This document shows positions 25,368 to 35,081 of a stretch of 64,000 nt of DNA, piece after piece. The position numbers and the translations under genes were made by a program. Origin of the DNA: Rhodococcus sp. CH91 (GTDB lineage: Bacteria; Actinomycetota; Actinomycetes; Mycobacteriales; Mycobacteriaceae); NCBI RefSeq assembly GCF_022554085.1, contig NZ_JAKFYR010000003.1, positions 62,001 through 126,000 on the forward strand, written 5' to 3'. Every line of letters begins with the position of its first letter. Position 1 is the first letter of the stretch. The notes beneath the pieces are model-generated. The model had not been told where the DNA came from and ran no database searches. It worked only from the letters and a program-made list of their open reading frames with translations.

Positions 25368-26510
25368 TCACGACCGGGACGCGGCGACGGCGTAGGCCGC
25401 TTCCATGAGCATCCACCCGCCGAGCTGGACCGACATGTCCCGCTCGGGCACGGACGACTCGCGGACGCTGCCGCCGGTCGACCGCGCGATCGATCGCCCC
25501 AGGCCCGGCAGACGCGCCTGCCGGGACCAGTCGCGGCCGAAGACGGGCAGTTCCTCGACCTGCAGGCGGTTCTCCCAGGCCGCCTCCGCCGACGCCAGCA
25601 CGATGCGGGCGGCGGCGTTGCGGGCACGCACGTCCTCGCTGTCGACGACGGGCAGCGTGGTGGCGACCATCGCGAGATAACGAGCCAGGATGCCGTTGAA
25701 CAGCCCGCCGTCGCCTCCTCCCCCGCCGGTGACGACACTGCGCTCGGTGAGATGGTCGTCCACCGCGGCGACGAGCGCATGGACTCTCCGGCGGTGCCGC
25801 GGATCGTCGAGTTGCACCGCGAGTTCCGTCTCGAGGCCGAGCGTCACGCCCTGGCAGTAGCTGTAGATCGCCCGCTCATGCACACCGTCGCGGATTCCGT
25901 CGAAGACGAGGCCGGTCTCGGGATCGAGCAGGCTGTCGTGGATCCAGTCGGCCATCTCCTGGGCGCGGTAGACCTTTCCAGTGCGGGCGAGCAGCAGCGC
26001 TGCCGGGCCGTTCGCGGGGGCGTTGAAGAAGTTGTCGTGCCGGCGCCACGGGATACCGCCTCCGTGGTCGGGCTGCCACGCGTCGACGAGTTCGTCGACG
26101 AGGGTGGCGATCGCGCTGCGGTGATCGACGTACAGATGGCGTTCGGCGCGTTCGAGCGACAGGCCGAGCCACGCCATGTCGTCGAAGTAGTTGTTCGTCC
26201 ACCCGGTGATGTTGCGGATGCGGTGGGTGCGTGCGAGCCGGACGACGCGACGACGACGGCGCGTGGTGGCGTCGCGCTCGGCGGCATCGACGGCCGTGTC
26301 GATCAGATGCGCCTGCCACCAGTAGTGCCAGGTGAAGAACAGCCGTTCACGACGAACGGCCGGCCACCCGACCACCCCGAGCGCTGTGCCCGGAAGCGAC
26401 CAGAGACGACGTACGTGACGCGAGACCACCGCTTCCTCAGCGGCATCGGCGCGATTCGACCACTGGGAGGCCGCGGCCCGAGCCGACCTCTCTCCCGACC
26501 CCGAGTTCAT
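25368..26510 (-). CDS. Glycoside hydrolase family 76-like protein (Rv0365c-like)
   Basis: A 380-aa protein of the alpha-helical toroid GH76 group (alpha-1,6-mannanases). The catalytic Asp pair is visible in NNYFDDMAWLGL (about residue 113), and GGGIPWRR, NFFNAPANGPAALLLAR and IYSYCQGVTLGLE are conserved GH76 blocks. No signal peptide is obvious, so it may be cytosolic. In Corynebacteriales it could trim mannan-containing lipids or glycans, but this is inference. ATG 26510 has GGAGGG directly upstream. Confidence 0.82.
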   Translation of the reverse strand: MNSGSGERSARAAASQWSNRADAAEEAVVSRHVRRLWSLPGTALGVVGWPAVRRERLFFTWHYWWQAHLIDTAVDAAERDATTRRRRRVVRLARTHRIRNITGWTNNYFDDMAWLGLSLERAERHLYVDHRSAIATLVDELVDAWQPDHGGGIPWRRHDNFFNAPANGPAALLLARTGKVYRAQEMADWIHDSLLDPETGLVFDGIRDGVHERAIYSYCQGVTLGLETELAVQLDDPRHRRRVHALVAAVDDHLTERSVVTGGGGGDGGLFNGILARYLAMVATTLPVVDSEDVRARNAAARIVLASAEAAWENRLQVEELPVFGRDWSRQARLPGLGRSIARSTGGSVRESSVPERDMSVQLGGWMLMEAAYAVAASRS

Positions 26511-26585
26511 CACCCTCCACCTGCCCGACATGCGTCCCGCCCCGACGACGGTCCGCGACTTTCATCCCGGAATACGGGCCGGGTG

Positions 26586-27272
26586 TTACCAGGCGCCCGA
26601 CAAGTCGGCGTGCTGGCGGATCCACGCGTGCATCGCGATGCCCGCCGCGACCCCCGCATTGATGGACCGTGTCGAGCCGAACTGAGCGATCGACACGGTC
26701 ATCGACGCAACCTCCCGGGCCTGTTCGGTCACGCCCGGGCCTTCCTGGCCGAACAGCAGCAGGCAGCGTTCGGGCAGCGTCGCCGTCTCCAGCCGCACCG
26801 AACCGGGGGTGTTGTCCACCGCGACGACGGTGAGATCCTGTTCGGCCGCCCACGCGACGAGCGCGTCGACATCGGGGTGGTGGAGAAGATGCTGGTAGCG
26901 GTCGGTGACCATCGCGCCACGCCGATTCCACCGCCGTCGGCCGACGATGTGGACGGTGCCCACGGCGAACGCGTTGGCGGTCCGGACGACGGTGCCGATG
27001 TTCGCGTCGTGGGCGAAGTTCTCGATGGCGACGTGCAGGGGGTGTCGCCGCCGGTCGATGTCCTGCACGATCGCGTCGCGGGTCCAGTAGCGGTAGGCGT
27101 CGACGACGTTGCGCCGGTCGCCGTGGGCGAGCAGTTCCGGGTCGTACCGCGGGTCGTCGGGGGGCTCGGTACCGAACTCCTCCGTCCAGGGTCCGACACC
27201 GTGCGGATGCTCACCCCACTCGGTGGGTCCGGCTGTCTCCTCGGGTCGGGTCGCGAGCTCGTCGGTCACCAT
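26586..27272 (-). CDS. SpoU/TrmH-family RNA 2'-O-methyltransferase
   Basis: A 228-aa SPOUT methyltransferase. The three family motifs are visible: motif 1 IENFAHDANIGTVVRTANAF, motif 2 CLLLFGQEGPGVTEQ and motif 3 STRSINAGVAAGIAMHAW, which together form the knotted SAM site. About 60 N-terminal residues before the catalytic domain are poorly conserved. Substrate (tRNA or rRNA ribose) cannot be told. The ATG overlaps the stop of the lipoprotein gene by one base, suggesting coupling. Confidence 0.88.
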   Translation of the reverse strand: MVTDELATRPEETAGPTEWGEHPHGVGPWTEEFGTEPPDDPRYDPELLAHGDRRNVVDAYRYWTRDAIVQDIDRRRHPLHVAIENFAHDANIGTVVRTANAFAVGTVHIVGRRRWNRRGAMVTDRYQHLLHHPDVDALVAWAAEQDLTVVAVDNTPGSVRLETATLPERCLLLFGQEGPGVTEQAREVASMTVSIAQFGSTRSINAGVAAGIAMHAWIRQHADLSGAW

Positions 27273-27883
27273 CAGAACGTTTCGTTCGAATCCGGCGCGA
27301 CGCGGAAGCCGTGGCCGGTGGTGTCGTTGCTGCAGGTCACGTCGACCTCGGTGGTGGAGCACGTGTAGCCGAGCTGCGACAGCTCCGATCCGGGCGGAAG
27401 CACCGGGCTCACGCCGTCGGGCGAGAGGTAGACCGGCCCTCCGGAACACACGAAGCCACCTTCACCGGTGTCCTGCACGCGGATGCCCTGTCCCCAGTTG
27501 ACCATGCAGTCGTCGGGCCGCGGGGGGATCGGATCGGTGGGACCCTCACAACCGGCCTCGGTGCGGGTGGGCAGGCGGACGATGCCGCACTGGAAGGCAC
27601 CGTCGGGACTGCTGAAATAGTACGACTCGTTGCGTTCGTATTCGACGTCCACGAGCGGAGCCGGTTCCGCGGATGCGATCGCCGAAGTGGACGAAGGTGC
27701 GGGGGTCGACGGCGGGGTGGTCGTCTCCTCGACCGGACTCGGGGCGAGGCTCGTCGAGGAGATCGTGCTGCTGGTCGTCGTCGTTCCGGACGCCGTCTCC
27801 GCGTCGTCCGCGGAGCCTCCACAACCTGCGACGACCAGCGCCGCACCCGCGACGATTGCGATGGGCCACATCCGAGTTCTCAC
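27272..27883 (-). CDS. Secreted lipoprotein with two-part Cys-rich domain, unknown function
   Basis: The 203-aa product has a signal peptide with lipobox (IAIVAGAALVVAGC), so it should be acylated and held on the outer face of the membrane. A Ser/Thr/Pro-rich linker (about 25-75) precedes a domain with six or more cysteines, FSSPDGAFQCGIVRLPTR, CMVNWGQGIRVQ and CSNDTTGHGFRVA, a layout common in actinobacterial secreted proteins of unknown role. GTG 27883 (GGAAGG upstream) is preferred over ATG 27871. Confidence 0.75.
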   Translation of the reverse strand: MRTRMWPIAIVAGAALVVAGCGGSADDAETASGTTTTSSTISSTSLAPSPVEETTTPPSTPAPSSTSAIASAEPAPLVDVEYERNESYYFSSPDGAFQCGIVRLPTRTEAGCEGPTDPIPPRPDDCMVNWGQGIRVQDTGEGGFVCSGGPVYLSPDGVSPVLPPGSELSQLGYTCSTTEVDVTCSNDTTGHGFRVAPDSNETF

Positions 27884-27931
27884 GCAACACCCTTCCCGAC
27901 GACGTGCGGATGTCACTCTATCGACCCGACG

Positions 27932-28714
27932 TCAGCGACCTGTCAGGCGGCGGTTGACCAGGCGGTTCGCCCATCCGGGCGAGATCTGGGCGAGCGCGGA
28001 CAGCACGGTGGCCTGCCGGCCGACCGGGCGGTGTACCCGCCCGGAACGCCGGCCGGGACGGGTCGCGTCGAGTACGGCGCGGGCGACGTCGTCGGCGCCG
28101 AGATTCACACCGAGCGACCGGCGCGCACCGATGTCCATGCCGTCGACCATGTGGGTGTCGACGAACAGCGGCCACATCGCCGTCACCGTGATGTCGTGCT
28201 GCGCCCATTCGAGTTCCAGCGCCTCGGTCAGGCCCCGCACGGCGAACTTGGTGGCGCTGTAGGTGGCGAGATCGGGCTGTCCGTAGAGCGCCGAAGCCGA
28301 GCACATGTTCACGATCTGCGCGCCGGGGGTGTCGCGGAGATACGGGAATGCCGCATGGCATCCGAGGACGACTCCGGTGACGTTGACATCGACGATCTGC
28401 CGGTGCCGGCTCGCCGGGATCTCCTCGAACGGGCCGGACGACAAGAGGCCGGCATTGTTGACGAGGATGTCGAGCCCGCCGTCTCCGCAGAACCCGGCGA
28501 GCGCACGGGTCCAGGCGTCGGCATCGGTCACGTCCAGGACCCCGGTGACGAGCTGTCCCGCCGTGATCGGCGCGCTTTCGCCGGCGAGGCTGATGAGACC
28601 TGCCTCGTCGATGTCGAATGCGCCGACGCGATAACCACGCCGGGCGAAGAGCAGGGCGGTGGAGCGGCCGATTCCGGCGGCGGCACCGGTGACGACCACA
28701 CGGGGAGCGGACAT
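27932..28714 (-). CDS. Short-chain dehydrogenase/reductase
   Basis: A 260-aa classical SDR: cofactor motif TGAAAGIGRS, NNAG motif LVNNAGLLSSGP, catalytic Ser in MCSASALYG and YSATK (Tyr-x3-Lys). After the NADP site the sequence RRGYRVGAFDID, with Asp at the end of strand 2, favours NAD(H). The substrate is unknown. It stands alone between the lipoprotein gene and a divergent small membrane-protein gene. Confidence 0.85.
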   Translation of the reverse strand: MSAPRVVVTGAAAGIGRSTALLFARRGYRVGAFDIDEAGLISLAGESAPITAGQLVTGVLDVTDADAWTRALAGFCGDGGLDILVNNAGLLSSGPFEEIPASRHRQIVDVNVTGVVLGCHAAFPYLRDTPGAQIVNMCSASALYGQPDLATYSATKFAVRGLTEALELEWAQHDITVTAMWPLFVDTHMVDGMDIGARRSLGVNLGADDVARAVLDATRPGRRSGRVHRPVGRQATVLSALAQISPGWANRLVNRRLTGR

Positions 28715-28781
28715 GGCGCCAGCCTAACCACGGTGGTACCCCGCAGGGAACGCGCGGCGATAGGCTGGGACCCGAGCAGCC

Positions 28782-29222
28782 ATGAATCGTCGTATCGTCA
28801 GCACCGTCGCGTTCGTCACCGTGGGATATCTCGTCGTTCTCGCGGTGTGGTTGAACCTGTTCCTGCCGATCTCGGAGCCGGGCACCGAGGGCTTCCAGGT
28901 GGTCTTCCTCGTCTGTCTGTACGGCACCGTGCTCGGTCTGTCCCTGGCGTTCGCGGGTCGCCGTTCGAAGACCATGCGCAGGATCGAACGCGAGGGCTAC
29001 GAAGGGTGGGCCACCATCCGCTCCGCGACCCCTCTGGACCGGACGTCGACCGGTCAGTTGACCCGGCTCGATCTCGAACTCACGGTGCCGGGTTCGGAGT
29101 CCTACAGCGGCACGGTCGTCTACGAGGTCAATCGCCGCGACCTGCACCGCTACGTTCCCGGGGAGACCGTGAGCGTGTGGGTCGATCCCCTCGACCGGGA
29201 TCGGATCGTGCTCTATCCGTGA
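28782..29222 (+). CDS. Small membrane protein, DUF3592-like
   Basis: A 146-aa protein with two N-terminal membrane helices (VSTVAFVTVGYLVVLAVWLN and FQVVFLVCLYGTVLGLSLAF) and a soluble C-terminal beta domain ending ETVSVWVDPLDRDRIVLYP. The last block (VPG-x-V-V-DP-x-x-P) resembles DUF3592 proteins. No function is known; the ribosome site is weak. Confidence 0.65.
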   Translation: MNRRIVSTVAFVTVGYLVVLAVWLNLFLPISEPGTEGFQVVFLVCLYGTVLGLSLAFAGRRSKTMRRIEREGYEGWATIRSATPLDRTSTGQLTRLDLELTVPGSESYSGTVVYEVNRRDLHRYVPGETVSVWVDPLDRDRIVLYP

Positions 29223-29238
29223 GTGCGGCGGCCGGGCG

Positions 29239-29961
29239 TCAGCGCGTGCGACGGGCCAGCGCGATCAGCCCTTCGACGAGCAGCAGCTGCGCGGCGACAT
29301 AGGTGACCAGGACGAGCCCTTCCGCAGCCGCGCGGGCCTTCTCGTCCTTCAGCAGAGTGCGGCGTACCACGATGGACCCGTCGGAGAGCGTGAAGATCAG
29401 GCCGCCGAGACCGAGCAGACTGCGCCGATCCGAATTCGGCACCGGCAGACCCGCACGGACGGGCGATCCCGGTGCGAGAGCAGGATCGCCGGCGAGGGTC
29501 GCAGTGGTGGCGAGCAGCGCACCGTATCCGGTCAGCGGCGCCGCCACGGACTGGTTGCGGGCGGCGAGCAGACCGGCCGCGCCGGCGAGCGCTCCGGCGC
29601 GCTGCACCGCGACAGGCGTGGAGAGACGTGCCCCGTGCCGGGCGAGTATCGCCGAGTAGGCCGTCTGCATGACGCCGAAACATCCCGCACCGGCAAGGAT
29701 CCGGCGATCCTCGTCCGAACGGATCATGGCGATGTCGCCGAGGGTGGCGGCGGTGAGACCGGCGAGCAGCAGCGCGGTGTCGGTGCGGTCGCTCTCGCGG
29801 GATCTGCGCAGCACCCGTACGGCGAGTGCCGGTGCGATGAGCGGTTTGGCGATCTTCTGCAGTGTCTCGTTCCCCGAGACTCCACCGACGACGGTGGCGG
29901 CCGATGCCGCGGCGAAGACCGCGTGCTCGACACCCCAGGCCTTGCGACTGAACCAACCCAT
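29239..29961 (-). CDS. Lysoplasmalogenase-like YhhN/TMEM86 membrane protein
   Basis: A 240-aa multi-helix membrane protein with LQKIAKPLIAPALAVRVL, LLLAGLTAATLGDIAMI and LLGLGGLIFTLSDGSIVVRR, the conserved block pattern of the YhhN family (AGLxFSxxGD ... GxxxFxxSD), whose characterised members hydrolyse lysoplasmalogen vinyl-ether lipids. In bacteria without plasmalogens the substrate is unclear. ATG 29961 is chosen; the open frame upstream runs into galK. Confidence 0.75.
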   Translation of the reverse strand: MGWFSRKAWGVEHAVFAAASAATVVGGVSGNETLQKIAKPLIAPALAVRVLRRSRESDRTDTALLLAGLTAATLGDIAMIRSDEDRRILAGAGCFGVMQTAYSAILARHGARLSTPVAVQRAGALAGAAGLLAARNQSVAAPLTGYGALLATTATLAGDPALAPGSPVRAGLPVPNSDRRSLLGLGGLIFTLSDGSIVVRRTLLKDEKARAAAEGLVLVTYVAAQLLLVEGLIALARRTR

Positions 29962-29983
29962 GCGCGCACAGTACCGGGGACGG

Positions 29984-31105
29984 TCAGCAGCGGCGCGCAC
30001 CACCGGAGGCGCTGGCACGCAGGAAGGCAGGCGCCGGAAGGTCGCGGCGCGCCGCGGCATCGGCGACCGCCTGCCGCACGTCGTCGACACGCGCGTCCTC
30101 GCACAAAGCGATCACCGACCCACCGAAGCCTCCCCCGACCATCCGGGCACCGAGAGCCCCGGCGGCGACGGCCGCGTCGACGGCGGTGTCGAGTTCGAGG
30201 CAGCTGACCTCGAAGTCGTCCCGCAAGGAGCGATGCGAGGCATCGAGCAGCGGTCCGAGATCGCGGATCCGGCCTGCCCGCAGCGACTCGGCGGCCTGAC
30301 GGACACGGGAGATCTCACCGATCACGTGCCGGGCGCGGCGGTGCAGGAGCGGGTCGGCGATCGGTTCCGCCGACCGGGCCTCGCGCAGCGATCCGACGTC
30401 GAGGAGCCTGGTGGCGTCCTCCACCTCGCGGCGGCGCTGTCCGTACTGGCCGTCGGCGAGCCGGTGCCCTGTTCCGGTGTCGACGACGAGCACCGTCAAT
30501 CCCTGTTTTCCGGCGTCGAACGGGATGTGATCGCTGGTGCCGTCGGCGAAGTCGAGCAGGAGGGCGTGCCCGGCCCGTCCGTGCAGGGCGATCCGCTGGT
30601 CCAGCCCACCGGTGGGTGCCCCTGCGTAGTCGTTCTCCGCGCGCACGCACGCCTCGGCGAGCCGTTCGCGGCCCTCGTCGTCGAGGGGAAGACCGCACAG
30701 GTCGGCGAGGGCGACTGCGACCGCTGTCTCGAGCGCGGCGGACGACGAGAGACCCGCCCCGACCGGCACCTCGGAGGCGATCGCGATGTCGGCACCGGCG
30801 AATCCCGGGGGTTCGAGTGCCCAGGCGACTCCGGCGACATAGGCGGCCCAGCCGTCGATCTGCCGGTCGCGCAGATCGATGTCGACGGGATCGAAGCCGG
30901 AGCTGCGGATGCGGAGCCGGCCGTCGGCGCGACGGCGCATCGCGACGGTGGTGACCTGCGGGAGGGCTATCGGCAGGCACAGGCCGCCGGCGTAGTCGAC
31001 GTGTTCGCCGATGAGGTTGACCCGGCCGGGTGCACACCAGCATCCCTCGGGTTCGGATCCGAACTCCGCTTCGAACACCGCTCGGGCGGCTTCCCCGGCC
31101 TTCAC
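29984..31105 (-). CDS. galK: Galactokinase
   Basis: GHMP-family kinase making galactose 1-phosphate in the Leloir pathway, 373 aa. The galactokinase signature GRVNLIGEHVDYAGG is at about residue 27, the GHMP ATP-binding motif VPVGAGLSSSAALE at about 115, and the third motif MVGGGFGGSVIAL near 320. GTG 31105 overlaps the galT stop (GTGA). Product flows directly from the preceding uridylyltransferase gene; galE is not in the window. Confidence 0.95.
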   Translation of the reverse strand: MKAGEAARAVFEAEFGSEPEGCWCAPGRVNLIGEHVDYAGGLCLPIALPQVTTVAMRRRADGRLRIRSSGFDPVDIDLRDRQIDGWAAYVAGVAWALEPPGFAGADIAIASEVPVGAGLSSSAALETAVAVALADLCGLPLDDEGRERLAEACVRAENDYAGAPTGGLDQRIALHGRAGHALLLDFADGTSDHIPFDAGKQGLTVLVVDTGTGHRLADGQYGQRRREVEDATRLLDVGSLREARSAEPIADPLLHRRARHVIGEISRVRQAAESLRAGRIRDLGPLLDASHRSLRDDFEVSCLELDTAVDAAVAAGALGARMVGGGFGGSVIALCEDARVDDVRQAVADAAARRDLPAPAFLRASASGGARRC

Positions 31106-32217
31106 GTCGCGATCTCACGCAGTCGTGAGGCGATCCGCTCGGGTGTGGTGTCGCTGATCCACGCCCCCATCGCGGATTCGGATCCGGCCAGATACTTCAG
31201 TTTGTCCGGGGCCCGCCGCAACGAGAAGATCTGGCAGAACAGGCGCATCTCCCCCAGCTCCGCCCCGGTCGGGGCCTGATGCCACGCCGCGATGTAGGGA
31301 GCGCGGCCCACTCCGGGGAAGAACCGGTCCACCCGTCCGAGCAGGTCGCGGTAGGCGACGGCCAGTTCGTCGCGTTCGCCGTCGTCGAGGGCAGCGAGAT
31401 CCGGCACCTCGCGGTGCGGGACGAGATGCACCTCGACCGGCCAGCGTGCCGCGGCGGGAACGTAGGCCGACCACGCCTCACCCGACCACACGATGCGCTC
31501 TCCGACCCGTCGTTCGGCGTCGAGGATGTCGTGCTGCAGCGACCTGCCGGTGCGGGAACGGTGTTCGCGAGAACGGTCCAGCAGGGTCTGCGAACGCGGC
31601 GGAACGAACGGGTACGCGTAGATCTGCCCGTGTGGATGTTGCAGTGTCACACCGATCTCCACTCCCCGGTTCTCGAAGCAGAAGACCTGGCGCACCTCCG
31701 GCCGGCGCGACAGGGCGGCCGTGCGGGCGGCGAGCGCATCGATGACGGTGCGCGCCCGCGGCAGGGCGAGATCGGCGAACCGCGCGTCGTGCTCGGGGGT
31801 GAATGCGACGACCTCGCAACGACCGGTCGCCGGGCGGCGCGGCCACAGCGGCTCACCGTCGACGAGATCTCCCTCGCCGGACGGCGTCCCGAGCGCGGGG
31901 AACCGGTTCTCGAACACGACGACGTCGTAGCCGGGGGCGGGGATCTCCGTGGCCGCACCCGCACGGCTCGGGCACAGCGGGCAGTCCGCCACGGCGGGCA
32001 GGAAGGTGCGGTCCATGCGGTGCGCCGCGAAGGTCACCCACTCTCCGGTGAGCGGGTCGCGGCGCAGCTCGGAGGCTGCGGCAACGGACGGCAGGTCGCG
32101 CCCGTCGTGCAGCTCGCGGGTCGCGGCACCCGAGACGAACGGCTCGGTATCGTCGAAGTAGATCAGCTCCCGTCCGTCCGCGAGATGCGTGACGGTCTGC
32201 CGGACCCGCGCGGCCAC
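31102..32217 (-). CDS. galT: Galactose-1-phosphate uridylyltransferase
   Basis: Exchanges the uridylyl group between UDP-glucose and galactose 1-phosphate. The 371-aa product has the zinc-site Cys pair in DCPLCPSR, the active-site HPHGQ (TLQHPHGQIYAY) whose second His carries the uridylyl intermediate, and VEVHLVPHREVPDL. The start is the GTG at 32217, 4 bp after the pyrE stop; no strong Shine-Dalgarno is seen, so translational coupling is likely. The open frame to 32553 lies inside pyrE and is not coding. Confidence 0.94.
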   Translation of the reverse strand: MAARVRQTVTHLADGRELIYFDDTEPFVSGAATRELHDGRDLPSVAAASELRRDPLTGEWVTFAAHRMDRTFLPAVADCPLCPSRAGAATEIPAPGYDVVVFENRFPALGTPSGEGDLVDGEPLWPRRPATGRCEVVAFTPEHDARFADLALPRARTVIDALAARTAALSRRPEVRQVFCFENRGVEIGVTLQHPHGQIYAYPFVPPRSQTLLDRSREHRSRTGRSLQHDILDAERRVGERIVWSGEAWSAYVPAAARWPVEVHLVPHREVPDLAALDDGERDELAVAYRDLLGRVDRFFPGVGRAPYIAAWHQAPTGAELGEMRLFCQIFSLRRAPDKLKYLAGSESAMGAWISDTTPERIASRLREIAT

Positions 32218-32221
32218 GCGA

Positions 32222-32761
32222 CTACTCGTCGGCCAGACCCAGGTCGGCCAGCCCGAGCAGGGAACGGTACTCGACTCCCTCGGCGGCGATGACCTGGTCG
32301 GCGCCTGTCGCGCGGTCGACGACGGTCGCGACACCCACGACGGTCGCGCCGGCTTCGCGCAGCGCCTTGACGGCGGTGAGCGGGGAGTTGCCGGTGGTGG
32401 TGGTGTCCTCGACGACGAGCACACGCTTGCCGGTGACATCCGGTCCTTCGATCTGCCGCTGCATGCCGTGGGCCTTGGCAGCCTTGCGGACGACGAAGGC
32501 GTCGATGGGACGACCCGGGGCGTGCATGACGGCGAGGGCGACCGGATCGGCACCCATGGTCAGCCCGCCGACGGCGTCGAAGTCCCAGTCGGACACGAGT
32601 TCACGCAGCAGCGAGCCGATGAGCGGGCCTGCCTTGTGATGCAGGGTGGCCCGGCGCAGATCGACGTAGTAGTCGGCTTCCTTGCCGGACGAGAGGGTCA
32701 CACGGCCGTGCACCACCGCCAGCTCGCGTACCAGTGCTGCCAGTTCGTCGCGGTCACTCAT
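32222..32761 (-). CDS. pyrE: Orotate phosphoribosyltransferase
   Basis: Joins orotate to PRPP to form orotidine 5'-monophosphate in pyrimidine synthesis; 179 aa, the short actinobacterial form. The PRPP-binding motif is VLVVEDTTTTGNSPL (about residue 114); VTLSSGKEADYYVDLR and VVRKAAKAHGMQRQIEG carry the substrate loop residues. ATG 32761 has GTGAGGA upstream. The pyrE-clpB neighbourhood matches Rv0382c-Rv0384c. Confidence 0.96.
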   Translation of the reverse strand: MSDRDELAALVRELAVVHGRVTLSSGKEADYYVDLRRATLHHKAGPLIGSLLRELVSDWDFDAVGGLTMGADPVALAVMHAPGRPIDAFVVRKAAKAHGMQRQIEGPDVTGKRVLVVEDTTTTGNSPLTAVKALREAGATVVGVATVVDRATGADQVIAAEGVEYRSLLGLADLGLADE

Positions 32762-32838
32762 TGTGTCCTCACCCGTCGGTCGTCGTCGCGGCCCTGTTCC
32801 GGTCGCGCTCGTTGTCGGGGAAAGAGCCTAGTCGCCGC

Positions 32839-33459
32839 TTATGCGGCGGCGGTGCCGGAGGGTGCCGGGGCCTGGGACCGAACGGGCGTTCCGGTGACGG
32901 GCGCGCCCTCGGATCCGGTTGCGGGTGCGGCCATCGGCGCGGGCGCCTCGAACAGTGCGACCGGACCGATCGCGGCGAGTTTCGCGAACAGCGAGGTCGG
33001 GAACCGGCCGATCGCCGTGTTGAGTGTGCGCCCGAGGTCGTTGTAGACCCGCACCGCACCGGCGAGCCGCTGTTCGCGGAGCTGAAGTTCACGGGCGACC
33101 CGGATGAACGGCCAGTGCGAGACCCCGTCGAGTCCTCCGATGAGCTCGTGCAGCGTCGCGGAGAGCGCGTTCTCGGCACCGGCGCGTTCGGCGAGGCCGA
33201 GGCGCTGATCGCGCACACCGATCGCGAGCGACCGGGCCCCCACGACCGGCCGGATGCGCTCGCGCTCGACGCCGGCACCCGCCGATGCCGCGATGAGCGC
33301 GGGCACGAGGTCGTACCGGTCGTCGAGTTCGTGGACGAGCAGGCGCAGACTCTCACGGTGTCGTTGCTGGAGCGTCCGGAGGCGACGCACACCTGCTCGC
33401 ATCCACAGCACCACCGCTATCACGACAGCAACACAGATCACCACAGCCACAGACGTCAC
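32839..33459 (-). CDS. LemA-like membrane-anchored protein
   Basis: A 206-aa protein with an N-terminal membrane helix (VAVVICVAVVIAVVLWM) and a helical domain containing the LemA family elements DRYDLVPALI, ELQLREQRLAGAVRVYND and TLNTAIGRFPTSLFAKL; the tail is Ala/Pro-rich and disordered. LemA proteins have no settled function. It starts at a GTG without a clear ribosome site, perhaps leaderless. Confidence 0.7.
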   Translation of the reverse strand: MTSVAVVICVAVVIAVVLWMRAGVRRLRTLQQRHRESLRLLVHELDDRYDLVPALIAASAGAGVERERIRPVVGARSLAIGVRDQRLGLAERAGAENALSATLHELIGGLDGVSHWPFIRVARELQLREQRLAGAVRVYNDLGRTLNTAIGRFPTSLFAKLAAIGPVALFEAPAPMAAPATGSEGAPVTGTPVRSQAPAPSGTAAA

Positions 33460-33569
33460 GGGCAGAATGTACCGAGCCGAACTTTCGGGCCGAAGACTGC
33501 ACCCGGCGTGTCCGCGTCGGTGTGTCCGTACCGTGACCTGGGATCACCGCCGGCTCCCTCCGGGGCAGG

Positions 33570-34352
33570 TCAGGTGCGGCCGCGACCGTTGCCGAAAGTG
33601 TTGGTCAGTTTCCGCACGAGATTCTGTGGCACGAGCCGGCCCGCTGTGGCGAGCACCTTGTACTGCGCCCCGGGGATGCTGCGCACCTTGCCCTTGTCGA
33701 GATCGGCGAGGGAGGTGCGCACCACCTCGTCGACGTCGAGCCACAACAGGTCCGGAGTGGACGACATGTCGATCCCGGCGCGCTGGTGGAACTCGGTGCG
33801 GACGAAACCGGGGCACAGGGCCTGCACGCGTACACCCGTACCGGTGAGTCCACCGGCCAGTCCCTCGGTGAACGACACCACGTAGGCCTTGCTGCCGGAA
33901 TAGGTCGAACCGCGGCCGGGCAGCAGGCCGGCCACGCTCGCGACGTTGACGATGTCGCCCCTGCCCGCCTCGATCATCGAGGGCAGCGCGGCACGGGTGA
34001 AGGCCACCACGGAGGTGACGTTGACGTCGAGCTGGGCCTGCAGCAGCGCGGGGTCGGCGGTCCAGAACTCGCCGTGCGTGCCGAAACCGGCATTGTTGAC
34101 GAGCATGTCGACCCCGCGGCCGAGGCGCTCGACCACTCGGTCGCGACCCTCGACGGTCGCGAGATCGGCGACGACGATCTCGGACGACGAGCCGTAGCGC
34201 TGCTGCAGTTCGTCGGCGAGCCGATCGAGAGCGGGACGTGTGCGGGCGACGAGCACCAGGTCGTATCCGCGACTCGCGAGGGTGCGGGCGAAGCCGGCAC
34301 CGATTCCCGAAGTGGGTCCGGTCACGAGCGCGACGGGTCGGGCGGAAGTCAT
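33570..34352 (-). CDS. Short-chain dehydrogenase (SDR, DltE/acyl-reductase-like)
   Basis: A 260-aa SDR with cofactor motif [17 protein letters not shown] in [13 protein letters not shown], the catalytic Ser in [10 protein letters not shown] and [27 protein letters not shown] after strand 2 has basic residues typical of NADPH use. The [20 protein letters not shown] block is shared with mycobacterial SDRs of unknown substrate. ATG 34352 is chosen; a GTG at 34361 is possible. Confidence 0.85.
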   Translation of the reverse strand: MTSARPVALVTGPTSGIGAGFARTLASRGYDLVLVARTRPALDRLADELQQRYGSSSEIVVADLATVEGRDRVVERLGRGVDMLVNNAGFGTHGEFWTADPALLQAQLDVNVTSVVAFTRAALPSMIEAGRGDIVNVASVAGLLPGRGSTYSGSKAYVVSFTEGLAGGLTGTGVRVQALCPGFVRTEFHQRAGIDMSSTPDLLWLDVDEVVRTSLADLDKGKVRSIPGAQYKVLATAGRLVPQNLVRKLTNTFGNGRGRT

Positions 34353-34392
34353 GGCCGTCACCCTACTGACGCGCGGTGGTCGCGACCACCTT

Positions 34393-35061
34393 TCAGCGTT
34401 GCGCCGACGGGCGTCCCGGATCCTGCATACCGCGATCGAGCTCGTCGGGTTCGACGACGGGCGGCAGCACGTGCAGGATACCGGAGAGCCGGGCGACGGT
34501 TTCGATCGCCGAATCCCATTCGCGTCCGGTGCTGCCGATCGGGATCGACCCGAGGGTCCACTCCCCTTCGCTCCACAACATCTGCACGTGGTCGGGGATG
34601 GACTCGGTGAACGCGACCATCCGCTGATCGCATACACGGCGCGCGATCTCGAGGTCGGTGGCGAACACGATGCGCGGCCCGATCGAACCGAGCAGGTTCA
34701 TGTCGGGATCCTTCGGCGGCGGCGTCGACTTGAGTCGCAGGTCGATGTCGACGTCCGAACCGACCTTGCGACGGACCGCGACGATCGTGGCGGTCTCCTC
34801 GATGTCGAAGAGGACGAACTCCTCGCCGCGACGGACCCCTCGCACGACGTCGATCGCGCCCAGATATTCCTGCTTGGCCAGCGCGGCACGGTGCCAGGTG
34901 GACGGCAGGTGGTCCTCGGCGGAGGTGTACTTGTAACCCTGCGCCTTGGCCCAGATCTCCCGGATACGACCCGACTGTTCCCGCCGTGTCCGGTCGACGT
35001 AGAGCAGGGCGCCCGCGCCGAGGAGCGCGACCGCCGCCAGAGCGAACCACATGACAGTCAT
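34393..35061 (-). CDS. Conserved membrane-anchored protein (possibly Rv0383c-like)
   Basis: A 222-aa protein with one N-terminal membrane helix ([20 protein letters not shown]) and a soluble domain containing [39 protein letters not shown] and [18 protein letters not shown] recognise no catalytic motif. By position near clpB and pyrE it may correspond to the mycobacterial secreted protein Rv0383c, which is inference from synteny only. Confidence 0.7.
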   Translation of the reverse strand: MTVMWFALAAVALLGAGALLYVDRTRREQSGRIREIWAKAQGYKYTSAEDHLPSTWHRAALAKQEYLGAIDVVRGVRRGEEFVLFDIEETATIVAVRRKVGSDVDIDLRLKSTPPPKDPDMNLLGSIGPRIVFATDLEIARRVCDQRMVAFTESIPDHVQMLWSEGEWTLGSIPIGSTGREWDSAIETVARLSGILHVLPPVVEPDELDRGMQDPGRPSAQR

Positions 35062-35081
35062 CGTCGAGTCAGCCTAGCGGT